Of a stretch of DNA of 64,000 bases, positions 1 through 47,593 are shown piece by piece. The position numbers and the translations under genes are program-made. This stretch comes from Lota lota (Eukaryota > Chordata > Actinopteri > Gadiformes > Lotidae), in NCBI GenBank assembly GCA_026745465.1, contig JACYXH010000216.1:8757676-8821675 (forward strand). Direction: 5' to 3'. Every line of letters begins with the position of its first letter. Positions within the stretch are counted from its first letter, which is position 1. Below the pieces are notes generated by a model. The model ran no database searches, had not been told where the DNA came from, and saw only the letters and a program-made list of their open reading frames with translations.

Positions 1-1534
1 TCACCCATTACATATACAGGTTTCTTCACATTCCCTCAGTTTTCTTTTTCTTATCCTCTTTTTCTTTTTTCAATTTAATCACGACTCAGGTCTGTCTCTT
101 ACGCATAGTTCACATTCTCCTCTCAGAGCTGTTCCTATTGCTTCAGTGGAGGCCATGATGGCTCCATGGTTTCTTTCCATGGCCGTTGCTAGGTAACTGC
201 TGGTTCTGCATTAGCCAGTTTTATACTGTAAAATATGTCTAGGGAGACAGTGTATTGCAATACACTGTCAGTACGCTACATTAATAGCAATTAATGTTGT
301 CTATTGTTTGAATCTGTCCAATGCCCAAACTTGACCAATTCTAAATTCAGTTTACATCACAGCTTTGGATTTGGACGTGGATCGTAATGGGTCTGATTTA
401 GATCATATCCACATACTGTCAAATACAATTAGTCTTGTATCTAGTTCAACTTTCAACTGTGTGCATAAATCAAACTCATACTTCATTGATGGCTTGCATA
501 AAGGTAGGTCTATCAATGACAAATGTTTAAAGGTATTGATCTGAATGTGTGCAGCATCGGAGCACATTGTGCGATGCGACATTTGAGAGATGGCATCTAA
601 AAAAGAGATAGAACAGAATTAGAATAGAATAGTAATTCTGTTATATTCTAATTCAATTAAATCTTTTTAGTAGGCCTAATGGCCGGTAATGTCTGCAAAC
701 AAATTGATTATTTTGTTGAAATATTTTCATGGAAATGTATTTACAATGTATTAATAATGTCAGCTGCATTATTTCATTCCTTGTTGCCCCCTGATGCAAT
801 GGCCATTTTATGACCCTGCCAGGCTGTAAATACCTGCATCAAGGCAGAGGTGTATGTATGTAAGTTCCGCTTCCTCATGACAGTCAAATATTTTGAAGTG
901 TGTGTCAGATGTTACCAACAGTAGTTGTAATAAGTACATTTAAAAAAGAATGATCCATATCACTGAGGTTATTTATCTTTGGGTTATGCAGCCATTGTAG
1001 CTCGTCGGAATGGATCCAATAGGCCTTTAAAACAATAGTAGGGGTGAACACAGGTGTATCTTATGGGCACTGCTATACCTACTTTATTCATGTGAAGGAT
1101 CTACACATGATCTAACATTTAAAATAATCAGAACATATCACAAAGGGAAAATGTCAGAAAGTATATTTACATACATCTAAAAGTCAGTTACTGTTCCTAT
1201 GTGGTAACCATTACTAGAGATTCATACTTTTTGCTTACTTTTAAAAAATATGTATATATATATATATTTATTTATCTGTTTTATTAAATAAAAAAGATAA
1301 ATTACTTTTCAGAGCTCTTGGCAGATGAGGAAAATCCACAGGAGTGGGACAAGATCCTATGCTGTGATGTTTGGCATCTGAACCAAAACGACCCCAACCG
1401 TTGTGTCTCACATTTGGGACAGAGGCTCGCTATCCATCTGAGGTGCCAAAGTCTAATAGGGTTATTAATACATTCAATAAACACCATGTCACACACGCAC
1501 ACACAGCCACAGCTCCTCCTATAGCCTCCACCAG

Positions 1535-1535
<1 letters not shown>
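1..1535. other. upstream intergenic DNA, no gene seen
   Basis: AT-rich non-coding sequence. I see no conserved coding exon, RNA gene or transposon open reading frame. Short reading frames near 1302-1616 are made largely of the adjacent CA array and are not credible genes. Confidence 0.6.

Positions 1536-1603
<68 letters not shown>
1536..1603. repeat. (CA)n microsatellite
   Basis: An almost pure CA dinucleotide array of about 68 bp upstream of shank2. Confidence 0.97.
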
Positions 1604-1607
<4 letters not shown>

Positions 1608-1752
1608 TAGACACACATACAGTTAAGAGTTAAGCGGGAGGACGGAGCAAAAGCCCCCTCCTAATTTTCGAAGTTTTATTTACGTTTAACAAAAAAACTG
1701 TGTATTCGTATCTTTTAGCCTACCTAATGCCATAATCGTTATATTACTCCCA

Positions 1753-1881
1753 CCCTCGCTCCCTCGCTCCCTCGCTCCCTCGCTCCCTCGCTCCCTCGCT
1801 CCCTCGCTCCCTCGCTCCCTCGCTCCCTCGCTCCTTTGCTCCCTCCCTCCCTCCCTCCCTCCCTCCCTCCCTCCCTCCCTC
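1753..1881. repeat. (CCCTCGCT)n and (CCCT)n tandem repeat
   Basis: About ten copies of the octamer CCCTCGCT (1753-1832) change through a short transition into a pure CCCT tetramer array (1839-1881). The strand is pyrimidine-only apart from one G per octamer. It lies about 100-200 bp before the putative shank2 first exon, so it may sit in the promoter. Confidence 0.95.
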
Positions 1882-1959
1882 AAGTCTTCTAATTTCTTCG
1901 CCACTTCGCTCCTTTCGCTTACTCAAAATGAACGTTTAATAAAAATAAAAATAAAAAGT

Positions 1960-2244
1960 GTATACGTTTCTAAAAGCCTGGCTCACGCCTTCATCCGCTG
2001 TGGGACGTTGTCGTTATGATAGTACAGAACACCAGTCCTTCAGTGCGTTCCCCCCTCAGAAGAAGGCAGGGACAGCGATCCTCAGTGCGCGCGTTTCTAC
2101 ACCGGTGCTCGCTGCTGAGGATTTGTTCAGATATTCAATCATAATGGCTTCGTTTTCAGGCTACTGTTAGAAAGAATACGGGGTTCGATGGAATTTGAAA
2201 GAGGTGGTGGACAGGTGCACTGAAGACTTCGCATTCCCACGAAG
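1960..2244 (+). promoter_or_regulatory. shank2: probable shank2 promoter and non-coding first exon
   Basis: A locally CG-containing, less AT-rich stretch ends at a strong splice donor (CACGAAG before gtgaga, exon end 2244). The shank2 coding exon at 5780 begins with a good acceptor and ten untranslated bases, so a non-coding exon upstream is required. This is the best candidate seen. The transcription start is not defined. Two short upstream reading frames (ATG at 2144, stop at 2170; ATG at 2188, stop at 2223) would lie in the leader. Based on splice signals and composition only. Confidence 0.4.
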
Positions 2245-3827
<1,583 letters not shown>

Positions 3828-4509
3828 TACACACATACATACATACACAACCCAATTTATAAAATAACAACAGCCTTGTGTAAAACAAATGATAGCAATA
3901 TAAACTAGGGTTCTTCAGTGTACCGGTACCAGACAAGTACCTTTGCATCAACATTTTGAAATGGTACTACTATATTACAGAACATGGTACCTTTGTAATT
4001 CAATGGCAATAGCTTAATATTGTGGCGAAATGGTGGAAATTCATTGGAAAATAAATATGGAGATGTAGTGGGTGTGCATATTGGCCTTTGAGAGCGTCTG
4101 TGTTTGCAGAACTGAGCAGAGAAAGCTGCCAGCAGATCAGGACAGCCCACAACTTGCAGAGAAGCAGAGCATTATATCACTGCATTTTCCGGCTATCTAA
4201 ATACATGTTTGTTCTTAACATGCCCACACACAAACCTTGCCAAATACTTGTCTCAGATTTTTCAGTGGTAATTTTCCGCTGTTAATATTTAATTAAAAGG
4301 TCAGACTTTTACTTGTTTTCTATATTCTATAGCTATAGCATAGCTGCAGCTGTGACCTGGGCTTGGGAAGAGTTTGTATTTTTGGTTATATTTGAGTGCA
4401 ACAAAACAAATGATAACTTCACATATTAATCTGTTTTCAGTTTCAGATGGAATATAGTCAGGCTACCTACTATTATATAAAGTTTGTACTATAATAAAGT
4501 ATATAGATG

Positions 4510-4930
4510 TTACATGACATTAGGAAGGTTGTCACAAATGCCATTTTTATACAAAGAGAACAATATGGGCCCTTGAGGGACCCCCTTAGAGATAGAAGAG
4601 CCATCTGAACACATTGGGTATGGCTGATAGATAGTTAGCAAAACATACCAATGCTTGCCTACACAGGCCAATTATCAGGAGCCTTTAAACCAAAACGCTG
4701 CTCAGCTGTATCAAAAGCCTTTGACCGATCAATAAACAGGGTGGCATACATTTTATTGTTATCCAGTGCCACTACCAAGAGAGGCAGAAGTTGTATTATG
4801 TGGTTTTCTGAACCCTGGTTGAAAGTGTGACAAAATGCCATTGGCGATTACAAAATCCTTTAGCTGATCGCCAGCTAGTTTTTTCAGGACCTTTGCTTGG
4901 ACACATAGTTTAGAGATAGTTTAGAGTTGA
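4510..4930 (-). mobile_element. fragment of a LINE reverse transcriptase
   Basis: On the minus strand, 4659-4841 encodes an RT-like segment whose core reads ATLFIDRSKAFDTAEQ. This resembles the palm motif of non-LTR reverse transcriptases (family pattern ALFIDFSKAFDTVDH). Further along the same strand, in a shifted frame near 4530-4595, the sequence GVPQGPILFSLY matches the next conserved RT block. The two motifs lie in different frames with stops between them, so this is a dead copy. The clade (L2, CR1 or Rex-like) cannot be settled by eye. Confidence 0.75.
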
Positions 4931-5779
4931 CCAGATCTAGATTTAAAATCATCCGGAGACAATTTACAACAGTACCAGGGTTGGGTGAATATCAGCTGAG
5001 AATAGGAGAAGGATGACACTACATTTTTCTTTGGGTACTATGTAGAAGCAATACTATTTTACTGTTAATTCAATGCTCAGGCCTATGGAGGCAATGAGAA
5101 GGAAGAACCCCTTGGCGGCGTTCAACACAGGGAGTAGAGAGAGTAGTAGCAAGAGAACCATGCTGAGGTGTTGTGGGCTGGGGGGGCAAATAAGAAGTTT
5201 GATGAATCGAGGCTGTGTGGCAGGAATTTGGGCCAGGTTTTTTATTCCCCAAACGTAGTGTGGAGGATGTCAATGTCATAGTATTTTCAAACTTCTGGAC
5301 CCGAGATTAGGCCACCAGTGGCATTCCAGAAAAACATGAAGAAGTACAACATTTCTGCATGTCATCGGAGAGGAAGCAAGGTTCATTATACATTCAAATT
5401 TCTACAGAAATAAACAAAGAAAGACTGTGAGGGCACACAACGCAGTAGCATGGTTCTTTAAGCTTCAGGACCTTCCCCAGCAGAGCAGGGAGTGGAAGGA
5501 AATCACTCACTACTACCTTCCACCATGGACCACCATGTGTCTAAAATGTATCACTATGGATTTTCAAAACACTGAGTATCCAAAGTATGTAATATTAAAT
5601 TGAGCCAACCCGAGAATGCACCATGAGTGTTCCACCTCCTTAGACTTCGATGTGATTTGAAATTAGCAGTTTAGTTAGATAATATGATTGTTTTAGAATA
5701 CCATGCCAGGTTCTACAGTGTTTGCATGTGTGAAAGACAAAACTCATATTTATTACTATTGTTTTGCCCCCTCTCACAG

Positions 5780-39507
<33,728 letters not shown>

Positions 39508-42500
39508 CTAGGTCTGAATATACAGGGAGGAAGTGATCCTGCAAACTGCACAACATTGATGGCTTTAGAATGTGGTGGTATAATGCTGTAATGTTTTACT
39601 GTATGACTGTTTAAAATACTGACAGACTTTATATATATACATATGTAGATATAGTATATTAGTATATAAATTCAACTAGATTAGTTTAAAAAAGTACTGT
39701 TTAAAAAAGTAGTGAAAGAAATCCAATAAAACTAATACTAAGTAATAGTTGAATATTTTAAATTGATATCCCAGGTTGAGATATTACTGCACACCAAGCT
39801 TGAAGAAACAAACATGGAATAGACATAGTCGTTTTGTGGAATATGTCATTTTTTAACAGATGACTGTAGATTAGTGTAATTTATAGGTTTAAAGTGTGGA
39901 CATTTTAACTCTTAACACATCTGTTGATTGTCAAAACACCACCTGCTGTGTGGTGCATGTGTCCGTGCAGTTTTCTACTTTCAGGACTTTTCACCTTAAG
40001 TATTTGGTTAAAAAATAACTTTTGGGATTTGCTGCTATTCCGGTCTTCTTACATGATAATTGTAAACAGATACAGACTGTATTTTATCAATTTTGGCCAT
40101 TTGCAACCTTTTTGCTATTGATACAAATATAGAGCAATGTTGAATGAGATGCACTGCCCATATACATTATCCTGGCCTTAAGGGAAGTATAACTTTACAA
40201 ACATATTATATCAGCTTATATCATCTCTTCTTTACAAAAACATTATCATTTTTTATGTTATACATGGGTATGTTGCCACCTGTAACATAATATGTACAAC
40301 ATAACATTTGATCTAAAGATAACCATACACAAACATTTCTAACTAAACATTTCTAAAACAAATTTTACAAATATTAAGTAATAAATATAAACTGTCCACT
40401 TCTCATTAGGCTAATTATGTTCATGTTACTTTATTTTCTGAGGCCTAAAATGTATTTATTTATGTTTGGGTCTAGATCAAGTGATGCATGTTTTAATAAT
40501 TAGATGAAGGAAAAACAGGCAGCATACGAGAGAACTATAAATAAATTGTAAATCATAATTTAAGCTGCAACAGACAGTTCCCACACTTAGAGCCATGCCA
40601 TGTGTAAGTGTACCAATGCTTTTAAGCTAATAGAATAATCATTATAAATCCAAGGATGTTTTTTTCCTCCAATTTTATCATGTAGGTAGGTGTCCATGGC
40701 AGCATGATTAGACTCAAATATGCAATTCAAACACAGAACCACACCATATATTCAATTAGTGGCATTTACTGTCCAACATTAAATATTTTTAATGGGTTTT
40801 ACATTGTATTGCTATATTGAACAATAATGAGTCCATAAACACTATGGGGTGTGGAAAATGTACATACTTTGTCGTACGTTAGCTATCCATCAGAAATCCC
40901 TCAGAAATGTAACGTTATCAATGACTATTTTATCTTTACTCTCTTTTGGATGTCATACCACAGAGCACCGATCTCATTCCTAGCAACGATGCCAACTCAT
41001 ACTCCCACTTCTAAACAAGCACGTTACAGCCCAGCACAGAGACAAAGGCTGCTTGCAATGATGCATTAACATCACATGTATGGACCGCTGGGCTGACAAA
41101 TGAGTGCATTGCAAAGTAAAATATAGATCTCAGAATTATGCAGTTGCTAAATGCAATGCCACAAACATGTGCACTTTCTAAAAAAAAAAGGTTTCCTCAG
41201 GAAACACTTTCCTCAGGCATAAGTTAGTAGCACTGAGATGCCAGATACATTCAGTGCTCATTTTATGATATGCTTCACAGGACTGTGTACACACAAACGT
41301 ATATAGTCCTAGGTGGATTTACTCAAGATTTATCCAGAGTAACTTTGAATGATGATAGTGGATTTATATACTCCTCGAAATCTTTGACCTTAAATGCAGA
41401 TGTAGTGCATGGTGGAATTTTACAGTGTGAGTAACATTTTTGGGCCATTTTAATAAATAAAAATGAACAGGAATATTTTATTTTGTGCTATTTTGAATGA
41501 AGAATGAAATTCTGTATTTTGTGGATGATAAACATCTGGAAGCTGATGTCAGCCATGTGCCAAAAAAAAGAAAAGTCTGCTGAATCAAGCTGAAGTAATT
41601 TGAGATCATGTTAAACTATTCCTTTATATCTATTAAACCATTTTGACTGCCCATTATTTTTCTATAATGTATACAAACCTTGTTATGCATGTATGTGCAA
41701 AGAAGCTGCAGATTTTGTTTTTGGACTACTACTGAATAACAACAACTGATATTTGTTGTTATTTTGATTACCACAGTTAAAATATTCTTTAAAATATTGA
41801 TTATTGATTCTTGATGCTGATATGCATTTCCAATGTTAGTGATAAGTAATGCGATTGAAGATCAATAATTGAAGCCACTTTTATAACTGTTTGGGCAATG
41901 GACAGCATTTCCAGCATTTGTGTTTTTATAGTAAACTAAAGCATGAGTTGTATATGTACACACATGCACACAAAGAGTGAAATCAAGAACCAATATGTAT
42001 TTTTTTCTTTCTTCTCATATGTGACAACTGTTCCATGGTATGTCTGACATATTTCTATGAACAGCTGTAAAATGTGTTCAATGGGTAGTATGTGGAGTTT
42101 TCAGTTCAGCCAACTGTACTGCAGCTGCCCACAGGTTGGGGCACTCATTCATAACTGTGCATCAGTTAGCCTGAGTTTAGTCTCTGGACTAAACTTGACA
42201 CATCATCACAGTGGTATGTCAGGTGGGGACTCAAAGACCACTTTTCTTTTTACATATTATGTCAAAATCATAAGATGTTTACAAAATGATTTACAATTAT
42301 TTATTATTTGCAAAAAATACCTAAATGTAATCGTTTTATCCAATTTAGATATTAGTCAATTGTCTTCGAATCCACACCTGCCTCACCACTGCATTGAGTA
42401 TAGGACGTTTTTAAACTTTGTTGTAGAACAAAACAAAAAACATTGTTGGAAAGGTCTCTGCTTGTAGGGTAACAAAGGTAAGTTTGAGAGATGAACCCTG

Positions 42501-42530
42501 ACCAGGGGTCATGTCTGTATCTCAATAAAA
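39508..42530 (+). other. shank2: probable shank2 3' UTR
   Basis: AT-rich sequence directly after the stop. Polyadenylation signals AATAAA occur at 39725-39730 and 42524-42529, with others near 41450. Long 3' UTRs are usual for Shank messages. The real end cannot be fixed from sequence. Confidence 0.4.
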
Positions 42531-45500
42531 GGTTAACAGTTTTGGGCAGCTCTGGACATCTACTATTAAAGGGGCAGTACCATCAAGAGGGGATACCACT
42601 TATAATGCCCCAACATATATGTCAGCACTTTGTCTTGTACATATTCAAAGCTATTCCCTGACTAAATGAACCCCTAGTCACATATATGTCATTTTTCACT
42701 CATTCCTTCTATATGAAACAGGTGGGTGTAAATATTATGGAACTGTCATGATAGTTTGTTTTTTAGTTTGATTTGAGAACTAGTTCAACATCGATTGAAG
42801 TAGGATACGATTCAGCAAAAGATGCACAACATTATGTGTATTCATTCGGCTACTTAAAGGCATAGAACGTAATTGCTATCAACTGGCCGAAAGACCACAT
42901 TGCACCCCGGATATGTTTTTTGGCATATTTGATGTTTTCTCAAATATTCAGGGCAGTCAGGATTTTCCTTTGGCAATCCATGAAATCACTTTGAAGCCAC
43001 TAAATAATTAATATGTCGAATTGTAATTTTTTTAATGAAGGGTATCCTTCATTCTGTTTCAAGATAAAGCTTCTCAAATGTGTACTAAAACAAATGGATG
43101 ACACTTTCATTTAGTAAGGATAAGGAGAAATTCATAAAATGCTTCCAATTCTTTTGAGCAATCTAGTTTTTTATATCTCTGTAACAAAATGTACAACTTA
43201 ATCACATGATTTATGACTTAATCATAAATAGTGTGATTTTGTCATTTATTATATTTTATATTGATCAGGTTATTTAAATTGCTATTATTGATCTTCAAAT
43301 TCTATAAATTCCAAAATCGTATAATGTCATTACACCAAGTTTGCAATCCTACTGAAAACATGTCTTATTAACAGAAGATTTTTGTCTTCCAAGTTCCCTT
43401 CACTTGTCTTGGTTACATTTTCAGTTCACAAATCAGACTTTAGATAATTACTCTAAAGTCTGATTTTCTTTCTACCAATCAAAGTTACTGGAGGCGGGGA
43501 TCTGTAAACGCGTAATTGGTTATAAACAACAACAAACAACAACGTGTAGACTGGCCATTGTAGAAATACACTTATTGTAAGCTTCATCCACTCACGCAAA
43601 TAAGTTTCTCTTCAATAGAAAATCTCTGTAACGAAACAAGAACCAAGCAGTTACTCCGCCCCTTTCAGTTTTTGGTTTCCGGCTAAGGATTTGTGTCACC
43701 CTGGATCCGAGAGCACCTTCTCACAAGACCAGACAATGTATGATATGATACAATGTGTAGTGGTTATAATAAATGCAACGTTCAATATGATTTAATTAAT
43801 TAATGAAATTAAAGAAGAAAATGTTATTTTGGAGCCCTGCTAGCTATCCATCATATATCCAAATGTCCAAACATGGCATATGTTTTTCATCTGACAAGGG
43901 GGTGAGTAATGAGAATATGTCATCATTTTTTAAATGCTTTGAAATGCTTCATATGACCAGCCAGGCAGAAAGTAACTCTGTGAGTACCGGAGAACAGCTA
44001 GAGGCACACTTTGCTGCAGGATCAGCAGCAGCTATACCATGGTGGATGGACAAAATGTTCAGGTTGTTGCAGCAGAGATGATGATGCATTACAATATTTA
44101 TATTATGATATATTGTTATATTCAGACATGATTATATTCATATGTATAAATGCAGTTTAATATACAAATGTAAAGGATGATTATGCTTGAAGCACTAAAA
44201 AGTCTGCTTTATCTCAGTGTCAGGGTTTCTCAATAACACAGATGTTCTCACCTCTGCATTGGAAGTAAAAGCAATAAACAAATGTGACAGTTGCACTTCA
44301 ACAGATGTTAGTAAGTGTAGGGTAAAGTTCCATTCCTACTAGCTGGTGCATAGACCTTATTCCTCTAGTGGTAAGGGTTAGCATGTGTCATTATTGTATT
44401 ATAATATTATATATATATTATAGTGTATATATAATAATTATTATTATTATTATACTATTCATATGGTTCTTGTGTGGGAAAACCTTCTATAGTCTTTTGA
44501 TACTTTGACAATTCATATATTCTTTTTTGTTCTACATCCTTTTATTGGACTTTGGTGGACTTTTAGTTCAACCTTCATTCATAGTCTCAGAGAGGGCTTT
44601 AAGTCACAAATGTAGGTTATTCTGATGGTCTGGCTGACTGCTCATAACATGTTGAGCAGGTTGGGGTTGGGGATGGGGTAGGGGTTGAGGCAGGATCATG
44701 ACAATTTAAAGGATAACCATCCCCACCATCACTTGTACGCTACATTGTTTTGCATGGTAGATGACTCCCCCTCTAGGTTAAAACGTGCTATTGCACGCAT
44801 AACCTCGTATTGGCTGATAAGGTGACCCGGTACCTGCTGATTAGGCGTTGATGCGACACTCCTGTCCTCTGCTTATTGGAAGTGAAAGTAATGGGGGTTC
44901 ATGGGGAGCCAAGGGGGAGACAAATGGGGAGACAAATGGGGAGATAATTGTTTTATGCAGGGTTAATATAGTCCCAATACATTATAGTTTAACATACATA
45001 TGTAAAGTGTAACTTTATCTGTTGAAATGCGATAGGGCTATAGCCTAGTATAAGTGTACTGTTTTGGATAGCAGTTAAAGTTAATTATGTTTCTATTTGT
45101 TTTCGTGTCAAAAAATGACAAATGAGTAATCTTTTGTAGGGTTGATCAGAATGTAGGTCCATCAATAATGTAATGCATTCTGAGACATTGACAGAGCTGT
45201 TATGGCTACTCCTTCTGTAATGTCCACCACAGGAAAGGGCAACTTTATAGATATTGCTTATTCACCACATTCTATGAATTCAAGTGTTATTTGAAGTGAT
45301 ATCCTCATAGAAAAGTGTGTATTTCTCTCGCCACTTATGTACATCATCTTACTCTTTTTTTTTCTTTTTTTTACACCTTTATAATGCATCCTATTTCAAT
45401 GGTTTAGCATTTCGGCCAAATAGAAAAGCAGCAACGATGCAGCTGCTCAGTCTAGTGTCCTTTGCCAGTCCCCCAGCACCGCCTGCATTACTGTGACTGT
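42531..45500. other. intergenic region between shank2 and ano1
   Basis: No gene recognised. A 34-bp palindrome (AATCAGACTTTAGA and its complement) lies at 43432-43464. A reading frame at 43803-44081 has no recognisable family and ordinary AT-rich context. A small GGGGAGACAAAT tandem lies near 44915-44945. Confidence 0.5.
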
Positions 45501-45592
45501 TCAACATGACGTGGGAGGAGAGAGATAACGCCACGAGACATTACCCTCCACCCCCAACTCAAACTAAAGCCCTATGGAAAACTGCTGAACTC

Positions 45593-45728
45593 GCGAGGCA
45601 CAACATCACGGAGTGCCTCGCAGTCCAGCATTCTGCTCTTGACTCCTGAGCATATATTATTCTTTTTTATGTTGATCCCGAACAATCCGCTGCGCCAGTT
45701 CGGAGACGGAGTCACAGGCGACTGAAAG
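45593..45728 (+). promoter_or_regulatory. ano1: probable ano1 non-coding first exon and promoter edge
   Basis: A CG-containing block ends in a donor, GACTGAAAG before gtaacg (exon end 45728). A perfect 9-bp inverted repeat, GCGAGGCAC and GTGCCTCGC separated by 11 bp, lies at 45593-45621. The coding exon at 51778 has a strong acceptor and 60 untranslated bases, so an upstream leader exon is needed. The transcription start is not defined. Confidence 0.4.
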
Positions 45729-46360
45729 GTAACGCTGCAGCATCACTGTTCATTTGTCGCTTGTTAATGTTGCGCTATATTCAGTTCAATATAGTTGGGG
45801 TCTTGATTTAAATGTAGTCAGTCAGTGATTTTTTTTTTTTGTTGTTGTTGAGGCATAGCCAATAAAAACAAAACATTTTTTTATTTTATTCGTTCAGTTC
45901 AAGCGTGTTTTTCAAATGGCGCCATTCCTCCTGAATGAATAACTTGTTATTATAATGATAATATTATTATGTCCTCAATGAATAACGATAAGTGATCGTT
46001 GCATTCGGCTAGGTCGACAGCGTTGAGTTTCATACAAATTGCAATATTTAGAGGGATTTCTTTCTGCATTAATACAACATGTTTAGCCAACATATTTCAA
46101 ATATTATTAAAACATATAGACGTTTTAAACTGAGCTCCTGAAAGTGTAGTCACGGCATGCCTTAGCATGTCTTAAGTTATCGTGGTATGATTAGATATAT
46201 GTGTTCTGGTGTCAAATAAATATAGCCATCATTCCACAAATCATTTACAACGGTAATGTAAATACCAATTCCACTCCTGTTTATGTGAATGGGGGGAGAA
46301 AGGTGTGAAGAAGGAAAAATTAAAGGTGCCAAGAGTGACTTTCCATCTCCTGTTAGTTGC

Positions 46361-46460
46361 AATGTGACCTATCTCACCACATTATAACCTGTCTCACAAC
46401 AATGTAACCTATCTCACCACAATAAAACCTGTCCCAACACAATGTAACCTATGTCACCAG
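46361..46460. repeat. short tandem repeat, about 21-bp unit
   Basis: Four to five degenerate units of ACAATGTAACCTATCTCACC. Confidence 0.85.
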
Positions 46461-47514
46461 TGAATTGGTTGAATTCTCATATGTTCTACTTAAAGTTGCG
46501 ACTTTGGGTAAAATGTGACTACAAAGCATAGATGCTGAGTGCACATTACTTTTGTTTTTCATATTTTGTGAACACTGGAAGTTTCCTGTTCTGATATTGA
46601 GCCACTAGCTAGTATAGGGTTGCCATCTTATCTATCCAGAGATGTCTCTTAGACCGTCGCCATTGTTGTTTATATTACTCTGACAGTTAATGGGGATGCC
46701 ATTTGACTTTTGACACTGAACAGCACACACGTAGCAATATAATGATTGTTATTTCTACCGAATTGGTGCAAGTTGCAATCCCACACTGAAAATAGTATTT
46801 TGGAACCAATCCTACATCTACTAAAGAAGAACCATGTAACCATGCGTCTTCATCAGTAATCAGCCAAGGCTAGAGACAATCCATATATTCAACTTTCACA
46901 ATGAATATCACTTTGTTGCCAGCAATTGATTTCCCCATATTTCTCCTCCCTCCTATTTGTTCCCTGTTCATCTTTAAAAAAAAATATTCATCGTTACTAT
47001 TTCATAAAAAAACGTTTTGGATTGCTCTATTGATTGCTACTTTTTTATGAATGGTGCCTTTCTTTTGGAATTCTGCAGACTGCGGCATTCCTTGTTCGTC
47101 ATGAACTAAAACTTCCTTCCCTTTTGAAAGTTACATGAGATCCAGGCGAGACTGGTGAACCCGCGGGATCAGGATGGTCTCGTGAGGCTAGGCTAAAGAT
47201 ACAATATTGGGGGAATAAAAAACGTTTATCTCAGGAGCACCATTCCATAAGGGGATTTACTGCTGTGAACTGTAAATATCTGGGTGCTGGTGATGGCAAA
47301 CAGCAAACCTCACAATACGAGGCCCTCCTGGAAGAGATTAACCTTATTCCCAGTCGTTCTCATCTCATGATGGACAAAACCTGGAAGATGATTCCAATAT
47401 GCGAATATTGGCGAGGGAGGGACTTGAGGGAGGGAAATGCATCTCCGTAAAATTTTCCATAAAAAGCTCCACATTTCTACTCCTTATCAATGTTGTTGTT
47501 GTTGTTATGTTCTC

Positions 47515-47593
47515 CTCTTCTTCTTCTTCTTCTTCTTCTTCTTCTTCTTCTTCTTCTTCTTCTTCTTCTTCTTCTTCTTCTTCTTCTTCTTCT
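47515..47593. repeat. (TTC)n microsatellite
   Basis: Pure TTC trinucleotide array of about 79 bp (GAA on the other strand), a class able to form triplex DNA. Confidence 0.97.

Noticed and set aside
1302..1616. Reading frames made of Cys-Val or His-Thr repeats at CA/GT arrays (also near 3597-3954, 15551-15915, 56416-56921, 60636-60863)
   Set aside because: They are translations of dinucleotide microsatellites, open in several frames and both strands.
1686..1926. Arg/Glu/Gly-rich minus-strand frames
   Set aside because: Direct translation of the CCCTCGCT repeat; no gene structure.
5070..5279. Extension of the LINE fragment
   Set aside because: No recognisable reverse transcriptase or endonuclease motif in any frame here.
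42057..42467. 136-codon frame after shank2
   Set aside because: Within the probable 3' UTR; low similarity to anything known to me.
43803..44081. 92-codon frame between shank2 and ano1
   Set aside because: AT-rich, no recognisable domain and no promoter or splice context; could be chance.
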